Part shown: positions 39,453 to 50,574 of the stretch, in pieces | Layout: every line of letters starts with the position of its first letter | How positions within the stretch are numbered: the first letter of the stretch is position 1 | Assembly: GCF_001270065.2 (NCBI RefSeq) | Contig: NZ_LFYT02000008.1 | Location: forward strand, 84,031-148,030 | Direction: 5' to 3' | DNA: 64,000 nucleotides | Origin: Limnohabitans planktonicus II-D5 | GTDB taxonomy: Bacteria > Pseudomonadota > Gammaproteobacteria > Burkholderiales > Burkholderiaceae_C | Program-made: the position numbers and the translations under genes | Notes under the pieces: generated by a model | Told to the model about the DNA's origin: nothing | What the model saw: the letters and a program-made list of their open reading frames with translations, nothing else | Database searches by the model: none

Positions 39453-40322
39453 TCATTCTGTGTCGCGCACCCTCAAAAATGACGCAAATCGCGGCAACCC
39501 TGAAGGCGTGCGGTCCCGGTAGCGGTACGTCACCCAAGCGCCCACAGGCGGCGGGTCTCGGCGCAAAGCATCGGTGAGACCAGAGCCCAAAGCAAAGCGC
39601 TGGCCTTGCGGAGTCTCCAGCAGCAGCGCCCCGGTCAATCCTGCAAAACGCCCCTTGCCCGCCTGATAGCCCAGCACCTGCCCTTCTTCATCATTCTGGG
39701 GTTTGAGCTTGAACACAGCGTCTGTGCGGCCTGCTTGCCACGGGGCATCTGCATGGTGCAAAACCAGGCCTTCGCCGCCGCCGTCCACCACCTGCTGCAA
39801 GCGGGTTTGCAAAGCGGCGGCACTCTGCACATTTGCATGCTGAACGGCCATCAGCCAAGGCTGAGCCAGCGACGCAATGGCCTGATCCACCAGGCGCACA
39901 CGCTGGGCAAATGGCTCGGCACGGCCCCATGCATCAAACACCAGGTACTTCAGGGCACGCCATTCGACATCATCTGGCACCGCCTTTCGCACCGCGCCCG
40001 AGACACGGTCAAACTGGCCGCGCCCCATCCACAACTCGCCATCCAGCGGCAGCGGCGGCAGTGCGGCCAAAAACCAGTTGGGGGCAGCGATCAAGCGCCC
40101 GCTGCGAAAGCGCAAGACCTGACCGTCCCACACGGCGCGCACACCATCGAATTTTTCGCTGACCAGATAACCCTGGGGTGAACGCCCCTGCTGCCAGACA
40201 GAGGCCAGTTGTACCCGTTCTGCTTCGGCTGCCGCCGCCGACACCAGCCAAGGGCTGGCCCCCCACAGCAATACGTGTCGCCGCGACACACGCAACCTTG
40301 CACCTTGCGCAAACATGGACAT
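39453..40322 (-). CDS. LigE-type ATP-dependent DNA ligase, periplasmic
   Basis: A 289-residue minimal ATP-dependent DNA ligase. The nucleotidyltransferase motif I is EKFDGVRA with Lys57 as AMP acceptor; LDGELWMG (motif III), GEGLVLHH (motif IV) and AVFKLKP (motif V) follow, then an OB-fold of about 80 residues. The N-terminus (RRHVLLWGASPWLVSAAAA) is a signal peptide with a twin-arginine-like RR, so it should be exported. LigE proteins are thought to act on extracellular or incoming DNA in competent bacteria. No other ligase domain is present. Confidence 0.9.
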   Translation of the reverse strand: MSMFAQGARLRVSRRHVLLWGASPWLVSAAAAEAERVQLASVWQQGRSPQGYLVSEKFDGVRAVWDGQVLRFRSGRLIAAPNWFLAALPPLPLDGELWMGRGQFDRVSGAVRKAVPDDVEWRALKYLVFDAWGRAEPFAQRVRLVDQAIASLAQPWLMAVQHANVQSAAALQTRLQQVVDGGGEGLVLHHADAPWQAGRTDAVFKLKPQNDEEGQVLGYQAGKGRFAGLTGALLLETPQGQRFALGSGLTDALRRDPPPVGAWVTYRYRDRTPSGLPRFASFLRVRDTE

Positions 40323-40422
40323 GATCGGTCTCCCTGATGGCGCTTGGGCATGGCCAAGGCCTTTTTGTTTTTCAGGAAGCCATGATGCGGCGTTTCAGGC
40401 GCTACCGCAAGCACCCACCGGG

Positions 40423-41016
40423 TCAAACCAGCAAACGCGAAGTCTTGGGCACATGGGCCATCAAAAACTCCATCTGGTCACTCAAGATGCGGCGGTTGCG
40501 CAAGATGAAGTCTTCCCACAGGCTGGGCACATACGGGGCATAAAGCAAAGGCATGTTGGCCTGTTCGGGCGTGCGGCTGCTTTTGCGGTGGTTGCACGAA
40601 CGGCAGGCCGTGACCACATTCATCCAATGATCGGGGCCGTTGTGCGCCAGGGGCACGATGTGTTCGCGGGTCAGCACCGACTCGTGAAAATGCCCACCGC
40701 AATAAGCGCAGACATTGCGATCTCGCACGAACAACTTGGGGTTAGTCAAGCCTGAGCGCATGTCAAACGGGTTGATGCGCGGCACGCCCTGGGTGCCAAT
40801 GATGCTGTTGACGGTGATGATGGATTGCTCGCCCGTGATGGCGTTGTGACCTCCATGAAACACGGCCACTTGCCCTCCCGCTTCCCAGCGCACCTCATCG
40901 GCGGCGTAATGCGTGACGGCTTGCTCCAGCGAAATCCACGACTGGGGCAGCCCTTGGGCAGAGAGTTTCAAGACCTTCACAAACGACTCCTTGGCACAGA
41001 TGCACAGCACGGACAT
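40423..41016 (-). CDS. HNH endonuclease family protein
   Basis: A 197-residue protein with a C-terminal HNH nuclease: VCAYCGGHF, LTREHIVPLAHNGPD, NVVTACRSCNHRKSSRT, including both zinc CxxC pairs and the HNH residues. Proteins of this type are common, single-copy chromosomal genes in Betaproteobacteria; whether it cuts DNA in a specific process is not known. Divergent from ribF. Gene start at 41016 is likely, with ATG near 40977 as an alternative. Confidence 0.87.
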   Translation of the reverse strand: MSVLCICAKESFVKVLKLSAQGLPQSWISLEQAVTHYAADEVRWEAGGQVAVFHGGHNAITGEQSIITVNSIIGTQGVPRINPFDMRSGLTNPKLFVRDRNVCAYCGGHFHESVLTREHIVPLAHNGPDHWMNVVTACRSCNHRKSSRTPEQANMPLLYAPYVPSLWEDFILRNRRILSDQMEFLMAHVPKTSRLLV

Positions 41017-41165
41017 GGAAACGGGACTGTCTCGATCCGGTCAGACCAGGCTTGGTGCCGGAGTCTGAACGGAGCGGGCTCAGTCACAATATACCCTTTG
41101 AATTTCTCAAAACCATGACAAGGGCCAAAAGCCCCGGGTCCTGCACACCACAACGGCTCCAGCAC

Positions 41166-42203
41166 ATGAAGGTTTTTCGCGGCTTCCACCACCCCGACCT
41201 GGCCCCCGCCTGCGCCCTGACCATTGGCAACTTCGACGGCGTGCACCGCGGTCACCAGGCCATGCTGGCCCTCTTGCGCAGTGAAGCCGCGCACCGGGGC
41301 GTGCCCAGCTGCGTGATGACCTTCGAGCCGCACCCGCGTGACTACTTTGCCAAGGCCCTGAACAAGCCCGATCTGGCCCCGGCCCGCATCGCCACCTTGC
41401 GGGACAAACTGCAAGAACTAGAGCGCTGCGGCGTGGACCAAGTGGTGGTGCTGCCTTTTGACGCCCGGCTGGCCAGCCAGTCGCCCCAAGACTTCATTGA
41501 GCAGGTGCTGGTGCAGGGCCTGGGCGTGCGCTATGTGCTGGTAGGAGACGATTTCCGCTTTGGGGCGCAACGCGCGGGCGACTACGCCATGCTCGACGCG
41601 GCAGGTCAGGGCCTGGGCTTTGATGTGGCGCGAATGAACAGCTACGAGGTGCATGGCCTGCGCGTGTCCAGTTCGGCCGTGCGCGAGGCCCTTCACCAAG
41701 GTCGCATGAACGACGTGGCCGCCCTGCTGGGCCGCCACTACAGCATCAGCGGCCATGTGGTACATGGGCGCAAACTCGGGCGCGAGTTGGCTGCCACAAC
41801 GGAGGGCGCAGGCGACGGCTTTCGCACCCTGAATTTGCGCTTCTCGCATTGGAAGCCTGCCGCCAGCGGCATCTTTGTGGTGCAGGTGCATGGCTTGGCC
41901 GATCAGCCTTTGAAGGGCGTGGCCAATCTGGGCATCCGCCCCTCGCTGGACCCGAATGACGTCAACGGCGGGCGGGTGCTGCTGGAGACCCATGCCTTCG
42001 ACTGGCCCACCGAGCTGGGGGCTGAGGGGGGCTACGGTAAAATCATCCGCGTGGACTTGCTGCATAAATTACACGACGAACTCAAATACGACGGTCTGGA
42101 CGCCCTGACAAAGGGCATTGCCAAAGACTGCGACGATGCACAAGCGTGGTTTGCTTCGCGCCACGGCGAAACCAGCCGCCAAACCACCCGCGACCGAATT
42201 TGA
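41166..42203 (+). CDS. ribF: Bifunctional riboflavin kinase/FAD synthetase
   Basis: A 345-residue enzyme making FMN then FAD. N-terminal FAD synthetase: LTIGNFDGVHRGHQAML, VMTFEPHPRDYF, VGDDFRFGAQRAGD, SSSAVREAL. C-terminal riboflavin kinase: GHVVHGRKLGREL, TLNLRF, GVANLGIRPS, LRVDLLHKL. In the kinase the usual GFPT loop reads GFRT with an insertion of about nine residues before it, which I recall from other Comamonadaceae. The frame is open from 41052; ATG 41166 gives the normal start. No FMN riboswitch is apparent. Followed by ileS and lspA, the conserved order. Confidence 0.93.
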   Translation: MKVFRGFHHPDLAPACALTIGNFDGVHRGHQAMLALLRSEAAHRGVPSCVMTFEPHPRDYFAKALNKPDLAPARIATLRDKLQELERCGVDQVVVLPFDARLASQSPQDFIEQVLVQGLGVRYVLVGDDFRFGAQRAGDYAMLDAAGQGLGFDVARMNSYEVHGLRVSSSAVREALHQGRMNDVAALLGRHYSISGHVVHGRKLGRELAATTEGAGDGFRTLNLRFSHWKPAASGIFVVQVHGLADQPLKGVANLGIRPSLDPNDVNGGRVLLETHAFDWPTELGAEGGYGKIIRVDLLHKLHDELKYDGLDALTKGIAKDCDDAQAWFASRHGETSRQTTRDRI

Positions 42204-42225
42204 CGCTCCGGCCCGCGTTTGCCGC

Positions 42226-42315
42226 CTTCGACAGGCTCAGGGCGAACGACCTCCACGGCCCACCCCCTCTTGATCTCTCCGAACGGCTCAGCTGCTCGGG
42301 CTGAGCTTGTCGAAG
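42226..42315. repeat. Inverted dispersed repeat between ribF and ileS
   Basis: CTTCGACAGGCTCAG at 42226-42240 and CTGAGCTTGTCGAAG at 42301-42315 are inverted copies with one mismatch, each flanked by GCGAACG or CGAACGG. This sequence family is widespread in Proteobacteria as an intergenic repeat. Confidence 0.7.
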
Positions 42316-42335
42316 CCCTCTCGACCTGACGCACC

Positions 42336-45191
42336 ATGACCGACAAAACCCAGAACCCCGACACCCGCATCAACATGATGGACACCCCCTTCCCCATGCG
42401 CGGCGATCTGCCCAAGCGCGAGCCGGGCTGGGTGAGCGAGTGGAACGAAGGCGGCCTCTACAAAAAACTGCGCGCCGCCCGCCAGGGTGCCCCGCTGTTT
42501 GTGCTGCACGACGGCCCTCCTTACGCCAACGGCAAACTGCACATCGGCCACGCGCTCAACAAAGTGCTCAAAGACATGATCGTCAAGTCCAAGCAACTCG
42601 CTGGCTTTGACGCGCAATACATCCCCGGCTGGGACTGCCACGGCCTGCCGATCGAAAACGCGATTGAAAAACTGCATGGCCGCAAACTGAGCCGCGACGA
42701 CATGCAAGCCAAGAGCCGCGCCTTTGCCACCGAGCAAATTGGCCAGCAGCGCGAAGACTTCAAGCGCCTGGGCGTGCTGGGCGACTGGGAGCGCCCTTAT
42801 CGCACCATGGACCCGGCCAACGAAGCGGGTGAAATCCGCGCCTTCAAACGCGTGATTGAGCGCGGGTTTGTCTACCGTGGCCTGAAACCTGTGTACTGGT
42901 GCTTTGACTGCGGCTCGTCCTTGGCCGAGTTCGAGATCGAATACCAGGACAAGCAAAGCGACACGCTGGACGTAGCCTTTGAAACCGATGACGCTGCCAA
43001 GCTCGCCGCCGCTTTTGGCCTCGCCGCCTTGCCCGCTGGTCAAAGCGCCTTTGCCGTGATCTGGACCACCACCGCCTGGACCATCCCCGCCAACCAGGCC
43101 CTGAACGCCCACCCCGAACTGACCTATGCGCTGGTGCAAACCGACAAGGGCTGCTTGGTGCTGGCCGAGTCGCTGGTGGACAAATGCCTGGAGCGCTTTG
43201 GCCTGCAAGGCGGCACGGTGCTGGCCACGGCCAAAGGCACAGCGCTGGGCGGTCTGAACTTCCGCCACCCCTTGTACGACGTGGACGCGGGCTACAAGCG
43301 CCTGTCGCCCGTGTACCTGGCCGAATACGTGAGCGACAGCGACGGCACGGGCTTGGTCCACTCCTCGCCCGCTTACGGCGTGGACGACTTCAACTCCTGC
43401 ATCGCCAACGGCCTGAAGTACGACGACATCCTGAACCCGGTGCAAGGCAATGGCACCTACGCGGCCGACTTCCCGCTGTTTGGCGGCCTGCACATCTGGA
43501 AAGCCATTCCGGTGGTGCTGGACGCGCTGCGCAATGCGGGTCGCCTGCTGTCCACCGTGACCATCACCCACAGCTACCCGCACTGCTGGCGTCACAAAAC
43601 GCCTGTCATCTACCGCGCGGCCGCCCAGTGGTTTGTGCGCATGGACGAGGGCGAGGGCGTGTTCACGAAGGACAAGGCACCCAAGACTCTGCGCCAGTTG
43701 GCGCTGGACGCCATCGAGCAAACCCAGTTCTACCCCGAGAACGGCAAAACCCGCCTGCGCGACATGATCGCCAACCGCCCCGACTGGTGCATCTCGCGCC
43801 AGCGCTCATGGGGCGTGCCCGTGCCCTTCTTCCTGCACAAAGACAGCGGCGAGCTGCACCCCAACACCATGGCCATCCTGGACCAAGCCGCTGACATCGT
43901 CGAAAAAGGCGGCATCGAGGCTTGGAGCCGGGTGACGGTGGAAGAAATTCTGGACGCAGCCGATGCACCCAGCTACACCAAGAGCACCGATATTCTGGAA
44001 GTCTGGTTCGACTCCGGCTCCACCTTCCAGCATGTGCTGCGCGGCAGCCACAAAGACGCGTATGGCGTGGCACCTTTTCACAACCAAGGCCCAGAGGCTG
44101 ATTTGTACTTGGAAGGCCACGACCAGCACCGCGGCTGGTTCCACAGCTCGCTGCTGCTGGGCTGCGCCCTTTATGACCGCGCTCCTTATCGCGGCCTGCT
44201 GACCCACGGCTTTGCCACCGACGGCCAAGGCCGCAAGATGAGCAAGAGCTTGGGCAACACCGTCGAGCCGCAAACCATCACCTCCAAAATGGGCGCAGAA
44301 ATCGTTCGCCTGTGGGTGGCCAGCACCGATTACTCGGGCGACCTGAACATCGACGACAAGATCCTGGCCCGTGTGGTGGACTCGTACCGCCGCATCCGCA
44401 ACACCTTGCGCTTTTTGCTGGCCAACGTGAGCGACTTCGACCCAGCCACAGACACCGTGCCCGACGACCAGCTGCTGGAAATCGACCGCTTTGCCCTGGC
44501 CCGCGCCGCCGAGTTGCAAGCCGACATCCGCGCCCACTTCGACAAGTACGAGTTCCACCCCGTGGTCTCCAAGCTGCAAATCTATTGCTCGGAAGACTTG
44601 GGTGCGTTTTACCTGGACGTGCTGAAAGATCGTCTCTACACCACCGCCCCCAAGAGCCTGGCCCGCCGCAGCGCGCAAACCGCTTTGTGGCGCATCACCC
44701 ACGGCATGCTGCGCTGGATGGCACCCTTCCTGTCGTTCACGGCCGAAGAAGCCTGGAAGACTTTCGGCACATCGGAGTCCATCTTCCTGGAAACCTTCGG
44801 CGACTTTGGTGTGGCCGATGAAGCGCTGTTGGCCAAATGGAGCCGCATCCGCGAAATCCGCGACCTGGTGAACAAGGACATCGAAAACCTGCGTGCTGCC
44901 GGCCAGGTGGGCGCGTCGCTGCAAGCCGAAATCGACTTGACCGCCCCTGCTGCTGACCACGCCCTGCTGGCGAGTTTGGGGGCAGACATCAAGTTCGTGT
45001 TCATCACCTCCAAAGTCACTTTGCATGCAGGTGAGACACTGGCCGTGCAGGTCACCGCCAGCCCAGCCACCAAGTGCGAACGCTGCTGGCATTACGCCGA
45101 CGACGTGGGGCACGACGCCGATCACCCCACCATTTGCGGCCGCTGCGTGAGCAACCTGCACGGTGCAGGCGAAACGCGCCAAGTGGCCTGA
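42336..45191 (+). CDS. ileS: Isoleucyl-tRNA synthetase
   Basis: A 951-residue class Ia synthetase: HIGH motif in [16 protein letters not shown] (about residue 65), editing domain CP1 with [19 protein letters not shown] motif [10 protein letters not shown], anticodon-binding domain, and a C-terminal zinc finger with CERCWHY and CGRCVSNL. Length is normal for the bacterial type. Followed by lspA 27 bases later. Confidence 0.97.
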   Translation: MTDKTQNPDTRINMMDTPFPMRGDLPKREPGWVSEWNEGGLYKKLRAARQGAPLFVLHDGPPYANGKLHIGHALNKVLKDMIVKSKQLAGFDAQYIPGWDCHGLPIENAIEKLHGRKLSRDDMQAKSRAFATEQIGQQREDFKRLGVLGDWERPYRTMDPANEAGEIRAFKRVIERGFVYRGLKPVYWCFDCGSSLAEFEIEYQDKQSDTLDVAFETDDAAKLAAAFGLAALPAGQSAFAVIWTTTAWTIPANQALNAHPELTYALVQTDKGCLVLAESLVDKCLERFGLQGGTVLATAKGTALGGLNFRHPLYDVDAGYKRLSPVYLAEYVSDSDGTGLVHSSPAYGVDDFNSCIANGLKYDDILNPVQGNGTYAADFPLFGGLHIWKAIPVVLDALRNAGRLLSTVTITHSYPHCWRHKTPVIYRAAAQWFVRMDEGEGVFTKDKAPKTLRQLALDAIEQTQFYPENGKTRLRDMIANRPDWCISRQRSWGVPVPFFLHKDSGELHPNTMAILDQAADIVEKGGIEAWSRVTVEEILDAADAPSYTKSTDILEVWFDSGSTFQHVLRGSHKDAYGVAPFHNQGPEADLYLEGHDQHRGWFHSSLLLGCALYDRAPYRGLLTHGFATDGQGRKMSKSLGNTVEPQTITSKMGAEIVRLWVASTDYSGDLNIDDKILARVVDSYRRIRNTLRFLLANVSDFDPATDTVPDDQLLEIDRFALARAAELQADIRAHFDKYEFHPVVSKLQIYCSEDLGAFYLDVLKDRLYTTAPKSLARRSAQTALWRITHGMLRWMAPFLSFTAEEAWKTFGTSESIFLETFGDFGVADEALLAKWSRIREIRDLVNKDIENLRAAGQVGASLQAEIDLTAPAADHALLASLGADIKFVFITSKVTLHAGETLAVQVTASPATKCERCWHYADDVGHDADHPTICGRCVSNLHGAGETRQVA

Positions 45192-45218
45192 GCCCGTCAC
45201 AACAACAGGACACCCCCC

Positions 45219-45719
45219 ATGGCCAACAAATTCAAAAACGCCAACCGCTCCAACCTGTGGGTCTGGCTGGGCATCGCCCTCTTGGTGCTGCTGCTTGACC
45301 AATTCACCAAGGTGCTGGTGCTGGGCGCTTTCCAGCTGGGTGACAGCACACCCATCACCTCGTTTTTCAACCTGGTGCGGGTGCACAACCACGGCGCGGC
45401 GTTTTCGTTTTTGGCCGGTGCTGGTGGTTGGCAGCGCTGGTTTTTCACGGGCATCGGCGTGGCCGCGGCCATCTTCATGGTCTGGATGCTGCGCGCCCAC
45501 CCCGGCCAAAAACTCTTCAGCTTGGCCATCTCGCTGATTTTGGGCGGTGCCATTGGCAACGTGATCGACCGCCTGCTGCACGGCTACGTGGTCGACTTTC
45601 TGGACTTTTACTGGGGCACCTGGCACTTCCCGGCCTTCAACGTGGCCGACAGTGGCATCAGCGTGGGTGCAGCCTTGCTGATCCTGGATGAAATCCTGCG
45701 AGTGCGGCGCGGGCGTTAA
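45219..45719 (+). CDS. lspA: Lipoprotein signal peptidase
   Basis: A 166-residue inner membrane aspartyl peptidase that cleaves prolipoprotein signal peptides. Four membrane helices; catalytic aspartates in [18 protein letters not shown] and FNVADSGI. Downstream of ileS as in most Gram-negatives. Some other frames here are shadows. Confidence 0.96.
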   Translation: MANKFKNANRSNLWVWLGIALLVLLLDQFTKVLVLGAFQLGDSTPITSFFNLVRVHNHGAAFSFLAGAGGWQRWFFTGIGVAAAIFMVWMLRAHPGQKLFSLAISLILGGAIGNVIDRLLHGYVVDFLDFYWGTWHFPAFNVADSGISVGAALLILDEILRVRRGR

Positions 45720-45750
45720 GCGACATCGCAAGCACTTGAAGCCCACCGTG

Positions 45751-45829
45751 TTGGCCATTGGGCGGTGCGGATGGCCGATTTCCTGACCCTAAGCGACTGA
45801 TGAGGCCATTCGCACCGCCCAATGGCCAA
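45751..45829. repeat. Long inverted repeat, 26-base arms
   Basis: Left arm 45751-45776 (TTGGCCATTGGGCGGTGCGG plus ATGGCC) and right arm 45804-45829 are inverted copies with a single mismatch, separated by a 27-base spacer. No T tract follows, so it is not a normal terminator. It lies between lspA and the aminotransferase and may be a transcript hairpin or the remnant of a small mobile element. Confidence 0.75.
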
Positions 45830-45894
45830 GACACCCACAAAGGCCAGATCTCATGTAAGCTGCACAACCTGATTTTTTCAACACGGAGATCCCC

Positions 45895-47049
45895 ATGCCC
45901 GGATTGCTGCCCCAGATTGACCCCGATGGCCTGCTTGAGTTTTCGGTGGTCTACACCGACCGCGCCCTGAACCACATGTCCAAGCGCTTTGGCGGCGTGA
46001 TGACCGACATCTCGCGCATGCTCAAAACCGTGTACGGGGCCCACTCGGTCGCCTTGGTCCCGGGCAGCGGCACTTTTGGCATGGAATCGGTGGCACGCCA
46101 GTTCGCCACCAACCAGCATGTGATGGTCATTCGCAATGGCTGGTTCAGCTACCGCTGGACGCAAATTTTTGACATGGGCCAGATCCCCAAGAGCCACAGC
46201 GTGCTCAAGGCCCGACGCATCGCTGACGGCTCGCAAGCGGCGTGGGCACCCGCCCCGATTGCCGAAGTGACCGCTGCGATTGCCGCAGAAAAACCCGCAT
46301 TGGTGTTTGCCCCCCATGTGGAAACCGCTGCGGGCATGATGCTGCCCGACGACTATCTGAAGGCCGTGGCCGACGCGGTGCACGCCGTGGGTGGCTTGCT
46401 GGTGCTGGACTGCATTGCATCCGGTGCCATGTGGGTTGACATGAAAGCCACCGGGGTCGACCTGTTGATCAGCGCACCGCAAAAAGGCTGGAGCAGCTCG
46501 CCCTGCTGTGCCATGGTCATGCTGAGCGAACGTGCCCGCCAAGCCATCGACAACACCACCAGCACCACCTTTGCGATGGACCTGAAAAAGTGGTTGCAGG
46601 TCATGGAAACCTACGAAGGCGGTGGCCACATGTACCACACCACCTTGCCCACCGACGCGCTGCTGCGCCTGCGTGACGCGATGGTTGAAACCGATGCCTA
46701 TGGGTTTGACAAGGTGCGTGACGAGCAAATGGCCCTGGGCCGAGCCGTGCGCCAGTTGCTGGCCGAGCGCGGCTTCCCCAGCGTGGCCGCGCCGGGTTTT
46801 GAAGCCCCTGGCGTGGTGGTCAGCTACACCACCGACCCCGACATCCAAAGCAGCAAGAAGTTTCTGGCCGAAGGCTTGCAAACCGCCGCCGGTGTGCCGC
46901 TGCAATGCGACGAACCCGCCGATTTCCGCACCTTCCGCATGGGCCTGTTTGGCCTGGAAAAATGGCACAACGTTCAACGCACGCTACAGCAACTGCGCAC
47001 CGCATTGGACGCGGTGGCCCCAGCGCCAGCCGAGAAGCTGGCGGCCTGA
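45895..47049 (+). CDS. Class V aminotransferase (alanine-glyoxylate/serine-pyruvate type)
   Basis: A 384-residue PLP enzyme. ALVPGSGTFGMESVARQF near the start, FAPHVETAAGMMLPDDYL, LVLDCIASGAMWVDM, and the PLP lysine in ISAPQKGWSSSPCC (about residue 200). GGAGATCCCC lies just before the ATG. The pattern resembles alanine-glyoxylate or serine-pyruvate aminotransferases; the exact amino donor is unclear. Confidence 0.88.
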   Translation: MPGLLPQIDPDGLLEFSVVYTDRALNHMSKRFGGVMTDISRMLKTVYGAHSVALVPGSGTFGMESVARQFATNQHVMVIRNGWFSYRWTQIFDMGQIPKSHSVLKARRIADGSQAAWAPAPIAEVTAAIAAEKPALVFAPHVETAAGMMLPDDYLKAVADAVHAVGGLLVLDCIASGAMWVDMKATGVDLLISAPQKGWSSSPCCAMVMLSERARQAIDNTTSTTFAMDLKKWLQVMETYEGGGHMYHTTLPTDALLRLRDAMVETDAYGFDKVRDEQMALGRAVRQLLAERGFPSVAAPGFEAPGVVVSYTTDPDIQSSKKFLAEGLQTAAGVPLQCDEPADFRTFRMGLFGLEKWHNVQRTLQQLRTALDAVAPAPAEKLAA

Positions 47050-47058
47050 AGAGGACAT

Positions 47059-47120
47059 GTCGGACTCTACGAGTGCCGACCTACGAAAGTTGTCGCAGGT
47101 CGGTGGTCGAAGACCCCGAC
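47059..47120. repeat. Pair of REP-like palindromes
   Basis: Unit 47059-47084 (tip ACTCTACGAGTG, CTAC foot) and unit 47095-47120 (GCAG foot, tip TGGTCGAAGACCC) in opposite orientation, between two convergent genes. Confidence 0.75.
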
Positions 47121-47138
47121 ATGGGCTTGCGATGAACT

Positions 47139-48122
47139 TTACAGCGTGATGATCGTGCAGCCCGTGGTCTTGCGGGCCTCCAGGGCGATGTGGGCGTTCT
47201 GAATTTGGGCCAGGGGAAAGGTCTGGTCAATGTGGATCTTCACCTTGCCACTGGTCACGGCATCGAACAAATCATCAGCCATCTCTTGGGTGTTTTCGCG
47301 GGTGGTGATGTGGCTGAACAAAGTCTGGCGCGTCACGTAAATTGAGCCTTTGGGGCCCAAAATGCCCGGTGCAAACGGGGCCACGGGGCCTGAGGCATTG
47401 CCAAAGCTGGCCATCAAACCAAACGGCGCCAGGCAATCGAGCGACTTGTCCCAAGTGTCTTTGCCGACGGAGTCGTACACCACTTTCACGCCCTTGCCGC
47501 CTGTGATCTCTTTGACCTTGGCCTGGAAGTCTTCGGTCGAATAGTTGATGCAAAACTCCGCGCCGTTGGCCAGGGCCAATGCGCACTTGACGTCGCTGCC
47601 TGCGGTGCCGATCAGGCGCAGGCCCAGGGCCTTGGCCCACTGGCAGGCGATCAGGCCCACACCACCAGCTGCGGCGTGGAACAGCACAAAGTCACCCGCT
47701 GTGAGGCCACCCTGGGGCAGTGTGCGCTTGAGTAAATACTGCACCGTCAGGCCCTTGAGCATCATGGCCGCGCCGGTCTCGAACGAGATCGCATCGGGTA
47801 GCTTGCACACGCACTTGGCGGGCATCACGCGCACCTCGCAATAGCTGCCGGGCGGCTGGCTGGCATAGGCTGCGCGGTCGCCCACTTTCAGGTGCGCCAC
47901 GCCCTCGCCCACGGCCTCGACCACGCCCGAGCCTTCCATGCCCAACTTCAGGGGCATGGGCAGCGGGTACAAACCACCGCGCTGGTACACGTCGATGAAG
48001 TTCAGGCCGATGGCCTTGTGGCGGATGCGAATCTCGCCGGGGCCAGGTTCGCCCACGGTCACATCGACCAGTTTCATGACTTCGGGACCGCCGTTCTGGT
48101 CGATCTGGACTGCAAGGCTCAT
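47139..48122 (-). CDS. Quinone oxidoreductase (zinc-independent MDR family)
   Basis: A 327-residue medium-chain dehydrogenase/reductase of the quinone oxidoreductase type: IGLNFIDVYQRGGLYP, GMEGSGVVEAVGEG, and Rossmann FHAAAGGVGLIACQWAKALG. No catalytic zinc ligands. NADPH-dependent reduction of quinones is known for the family. ATG 48122 is preceded by CAGGAG; the frame extends to 48167. Convergent with the aminotransferase. Confidence 0.92.
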   Translation of the reverse strand: MSLAVQIDQNGGPEVMKLVDVTVGEPGPGEIRIRHKAIGLNFIDVYQRGGLYPLPMPLKLGMEGSGVVEAVGEGVAHLKVGDRAAYASQPPGSYCEVRVMPAKCVCKLPDAISFETGAAMMLKGLTVQYLLKRTLPQGGLTAGDFVLFHAAAGGVGLIACQWAKALGLRLIGTAGSDVKCALALANGAEFCINYSTEDFQAKVKEITGGKGVKVVYDSVGKDTWDKSLDCLAPFGLMASFGNASGPVAPFAPGILGPKGSIYVTRQTLFSHITTRENTQEMADDLFDAVTSGKVKIHIDQTFPLAQIQNAHIALEARKTTGCTIITL

Positions 48123-48243
48123 GGATTTCTCCTGTAGGGGTAAACAAACGATGCGTGACTTTGCCACGAATTGCAGGTTTTGGCAGATTCAGATGGACAG
48201 CTGCGCGACAGCGGGAAAACCCGCGCACCGATACAGTCGCCGC

Positions 48244-49143
48244 ATGTCTCAAAAACTCTCCCCCATCACCGCACTGCTGTTGACCGTTCCACCGCTTTTG
48301 TGGGCGGGAAATGCCGTGGTGGGCCGCATGGTCAGCACCTTGGTGCCGCCCATCACGCTCAACTTTTTACGCTGGGCACTGGCCTTTGTGATCCTGGTGC
48401 CCATGGCCAGTTGGGTGCTGCGCTCTGGCAGCGGGCTGTGGTCGCATTGGCGTCGCTTTGGCCTGCTCAGCTTGCTGGGCGTGGGCTGCTACAACGCGCT
48501 GCAATACCTGGCCCTGCAAACCTCCACCCCACTCAACGTGACGCTGGTGGCCGCCAGCGGCCCGGTGTGGACGTTGGCCATCGGGGCGCTGTTTTTTCAC
48601 ACGCCTGTGCACCGAGCACAAGCGCTGGGGGCCGTCTTCTCCATTGTGGGCGTCACCATTGTGTTGTCGCGGGGCGAACCCGCTCAGCTGCTGAATGTGC
48701 GCCTGGTCGTGGGAGACTTTTTCATCTTGCTGGCCACGGCTTGTTGGTCCGCCTACAGCTGGCTGCTCATGCGCAAGGACGAGCCCGAAGCCATCCGCCA
48801 GAATTGGGCGGCTTTCTTGCTGGCGCAAGTGGTGTTTGGGCTGGGCTGGTCTGGCCTGTTTGCCGGGCTCGAATGGGGCCTGACCGATGCCCACATCACC
48901 TGGGGCTGGCCCTTGATCGCCACACTGGCCTTTGTGGCCGTGGGGCCGGCGGTGCTGGCCTACCGCTGCTGGGGTCTGGGCGTGCAGCAAGCGGGCCCGG
49001 CCATGGCCGGTTTTTTTGCCAACCTCACGCCCCTGTTTGCCGCCATCCTGTCCGCCGCCTTTCTGGGCGAGTTGCCACACGCCTACCATGCACTGGCCTT
49101 TGCGCTGATCGTTGCGGGCATCTGGGTGTCATCGCGGCCGTGA
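48244..49143 (+). CDS. EamA/DMT family transporter
   Basis: A 299-residue protein with ten predicted membrane helices in two EamA repeats (PPLLWAGNAVVGRMVSTLVP and LLATACWSAYSWLLMRK). The final GIWVSSRP closes the second repeat. Drug/metabolite transporter superfamily; substrate unknown. Start ATG 48244; the open frame runs to 47938 but that part is opposite the quinone oxidoreductase. Confidence 0.88.
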   Translation: MSQKLSPITALLLTVPPLLWAGNAVVGRMVSTLVPPITLNFLRWALAFVILVPMASWVLRSGSGLWSHWRRFGLLSLLGVGCYNALQYLALQTSTPLNVTLVAASGPVWTLAIGALFFHTPVHRAQALGAVFSIVGVTIVLSRGEPAQLLNVRLVVGDFFILLATACWSAYSWLLMRKDEPEAIRQNWAAFLLAQVVFGLGWSGLFAGLEWGLTDAHITWGWPLIATLAFVAVGPAVLAYRCWGLGVQQAGPAMAGFFANLTPLFAAILSAAFLGELPHAYHALAFALIVAGIWVSSRP

Positions 49144-49191
49144 TGACTGCCACCTCTGCTGCGACAAAAACATCGCAACGTGTCAGCCCAT

Positions 49192-49490
49192 GTCGGGGTC
49201 TTTGACCACCGACCTACGACATCGTCTGTGGGTCGGCACTCGCAGAGTCCGACATATCTGCGCCTAACAGCCATCGCACGCTCAGGCATCGCGCCTGATC
49301 ACCGCCAATCGTCGGGGTCTTCGACCACCGACCTACGCAAGGCACGTCCCATAGGTCGGCAATCGCAGAGTCCGACACGTCCCGTAGGTCGGCACTCGCA
49401 GAGTCCGACGTATCTGCGCCTCACGGCCATCGCACGCGCAGGCATCGCGCCTTTTCGCGGCCAATCGTCGGGGTCTTCGACCACCGGCCC
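49192..49490. repeat. REP-like palindrome cluster with a long direct repeat
   Basis: Six units: 49192-49216, 49228-49253, 49311-49335, 49351-49376, 49384-49409 and 49467-49490, in alternating orientation with CTAC or GTAG feet. A stretch of about 85 bases (49255-49335) recurs at 49411-49495, offset 156, with several substitutions. The gap 49144-49550 holds no gene. Confidence 0.82.
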
Positions 49491-49517
49491 ACAAGAGACC
49501 ACAAGCAAGTAGCATGA

Positions 49518-50560
<1,043 letters not shown>

Positions 50561-50574
50561 AATCCTGAGGGGTA

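Noticed and set aside
41052..41165. FMN riboswitch or longer ribF N-terminus
   Set aside because: The 5' extension has no homology to RibF, and I could not recognise the conserved FMN-aptamer core in this short region.
43806..45758. Long minus-strand frame of 650 residues opposite ileS and lspA (similar long antisense frames at 6398-8458, 9431-11557, 42288-43721 and 1862-3220)
   Set aside because: They mirror conserved genes on the other strand, have low-complexity His/Gly/Gln-rich products and no recognisable domain; typical shadows in high G+C DNA.
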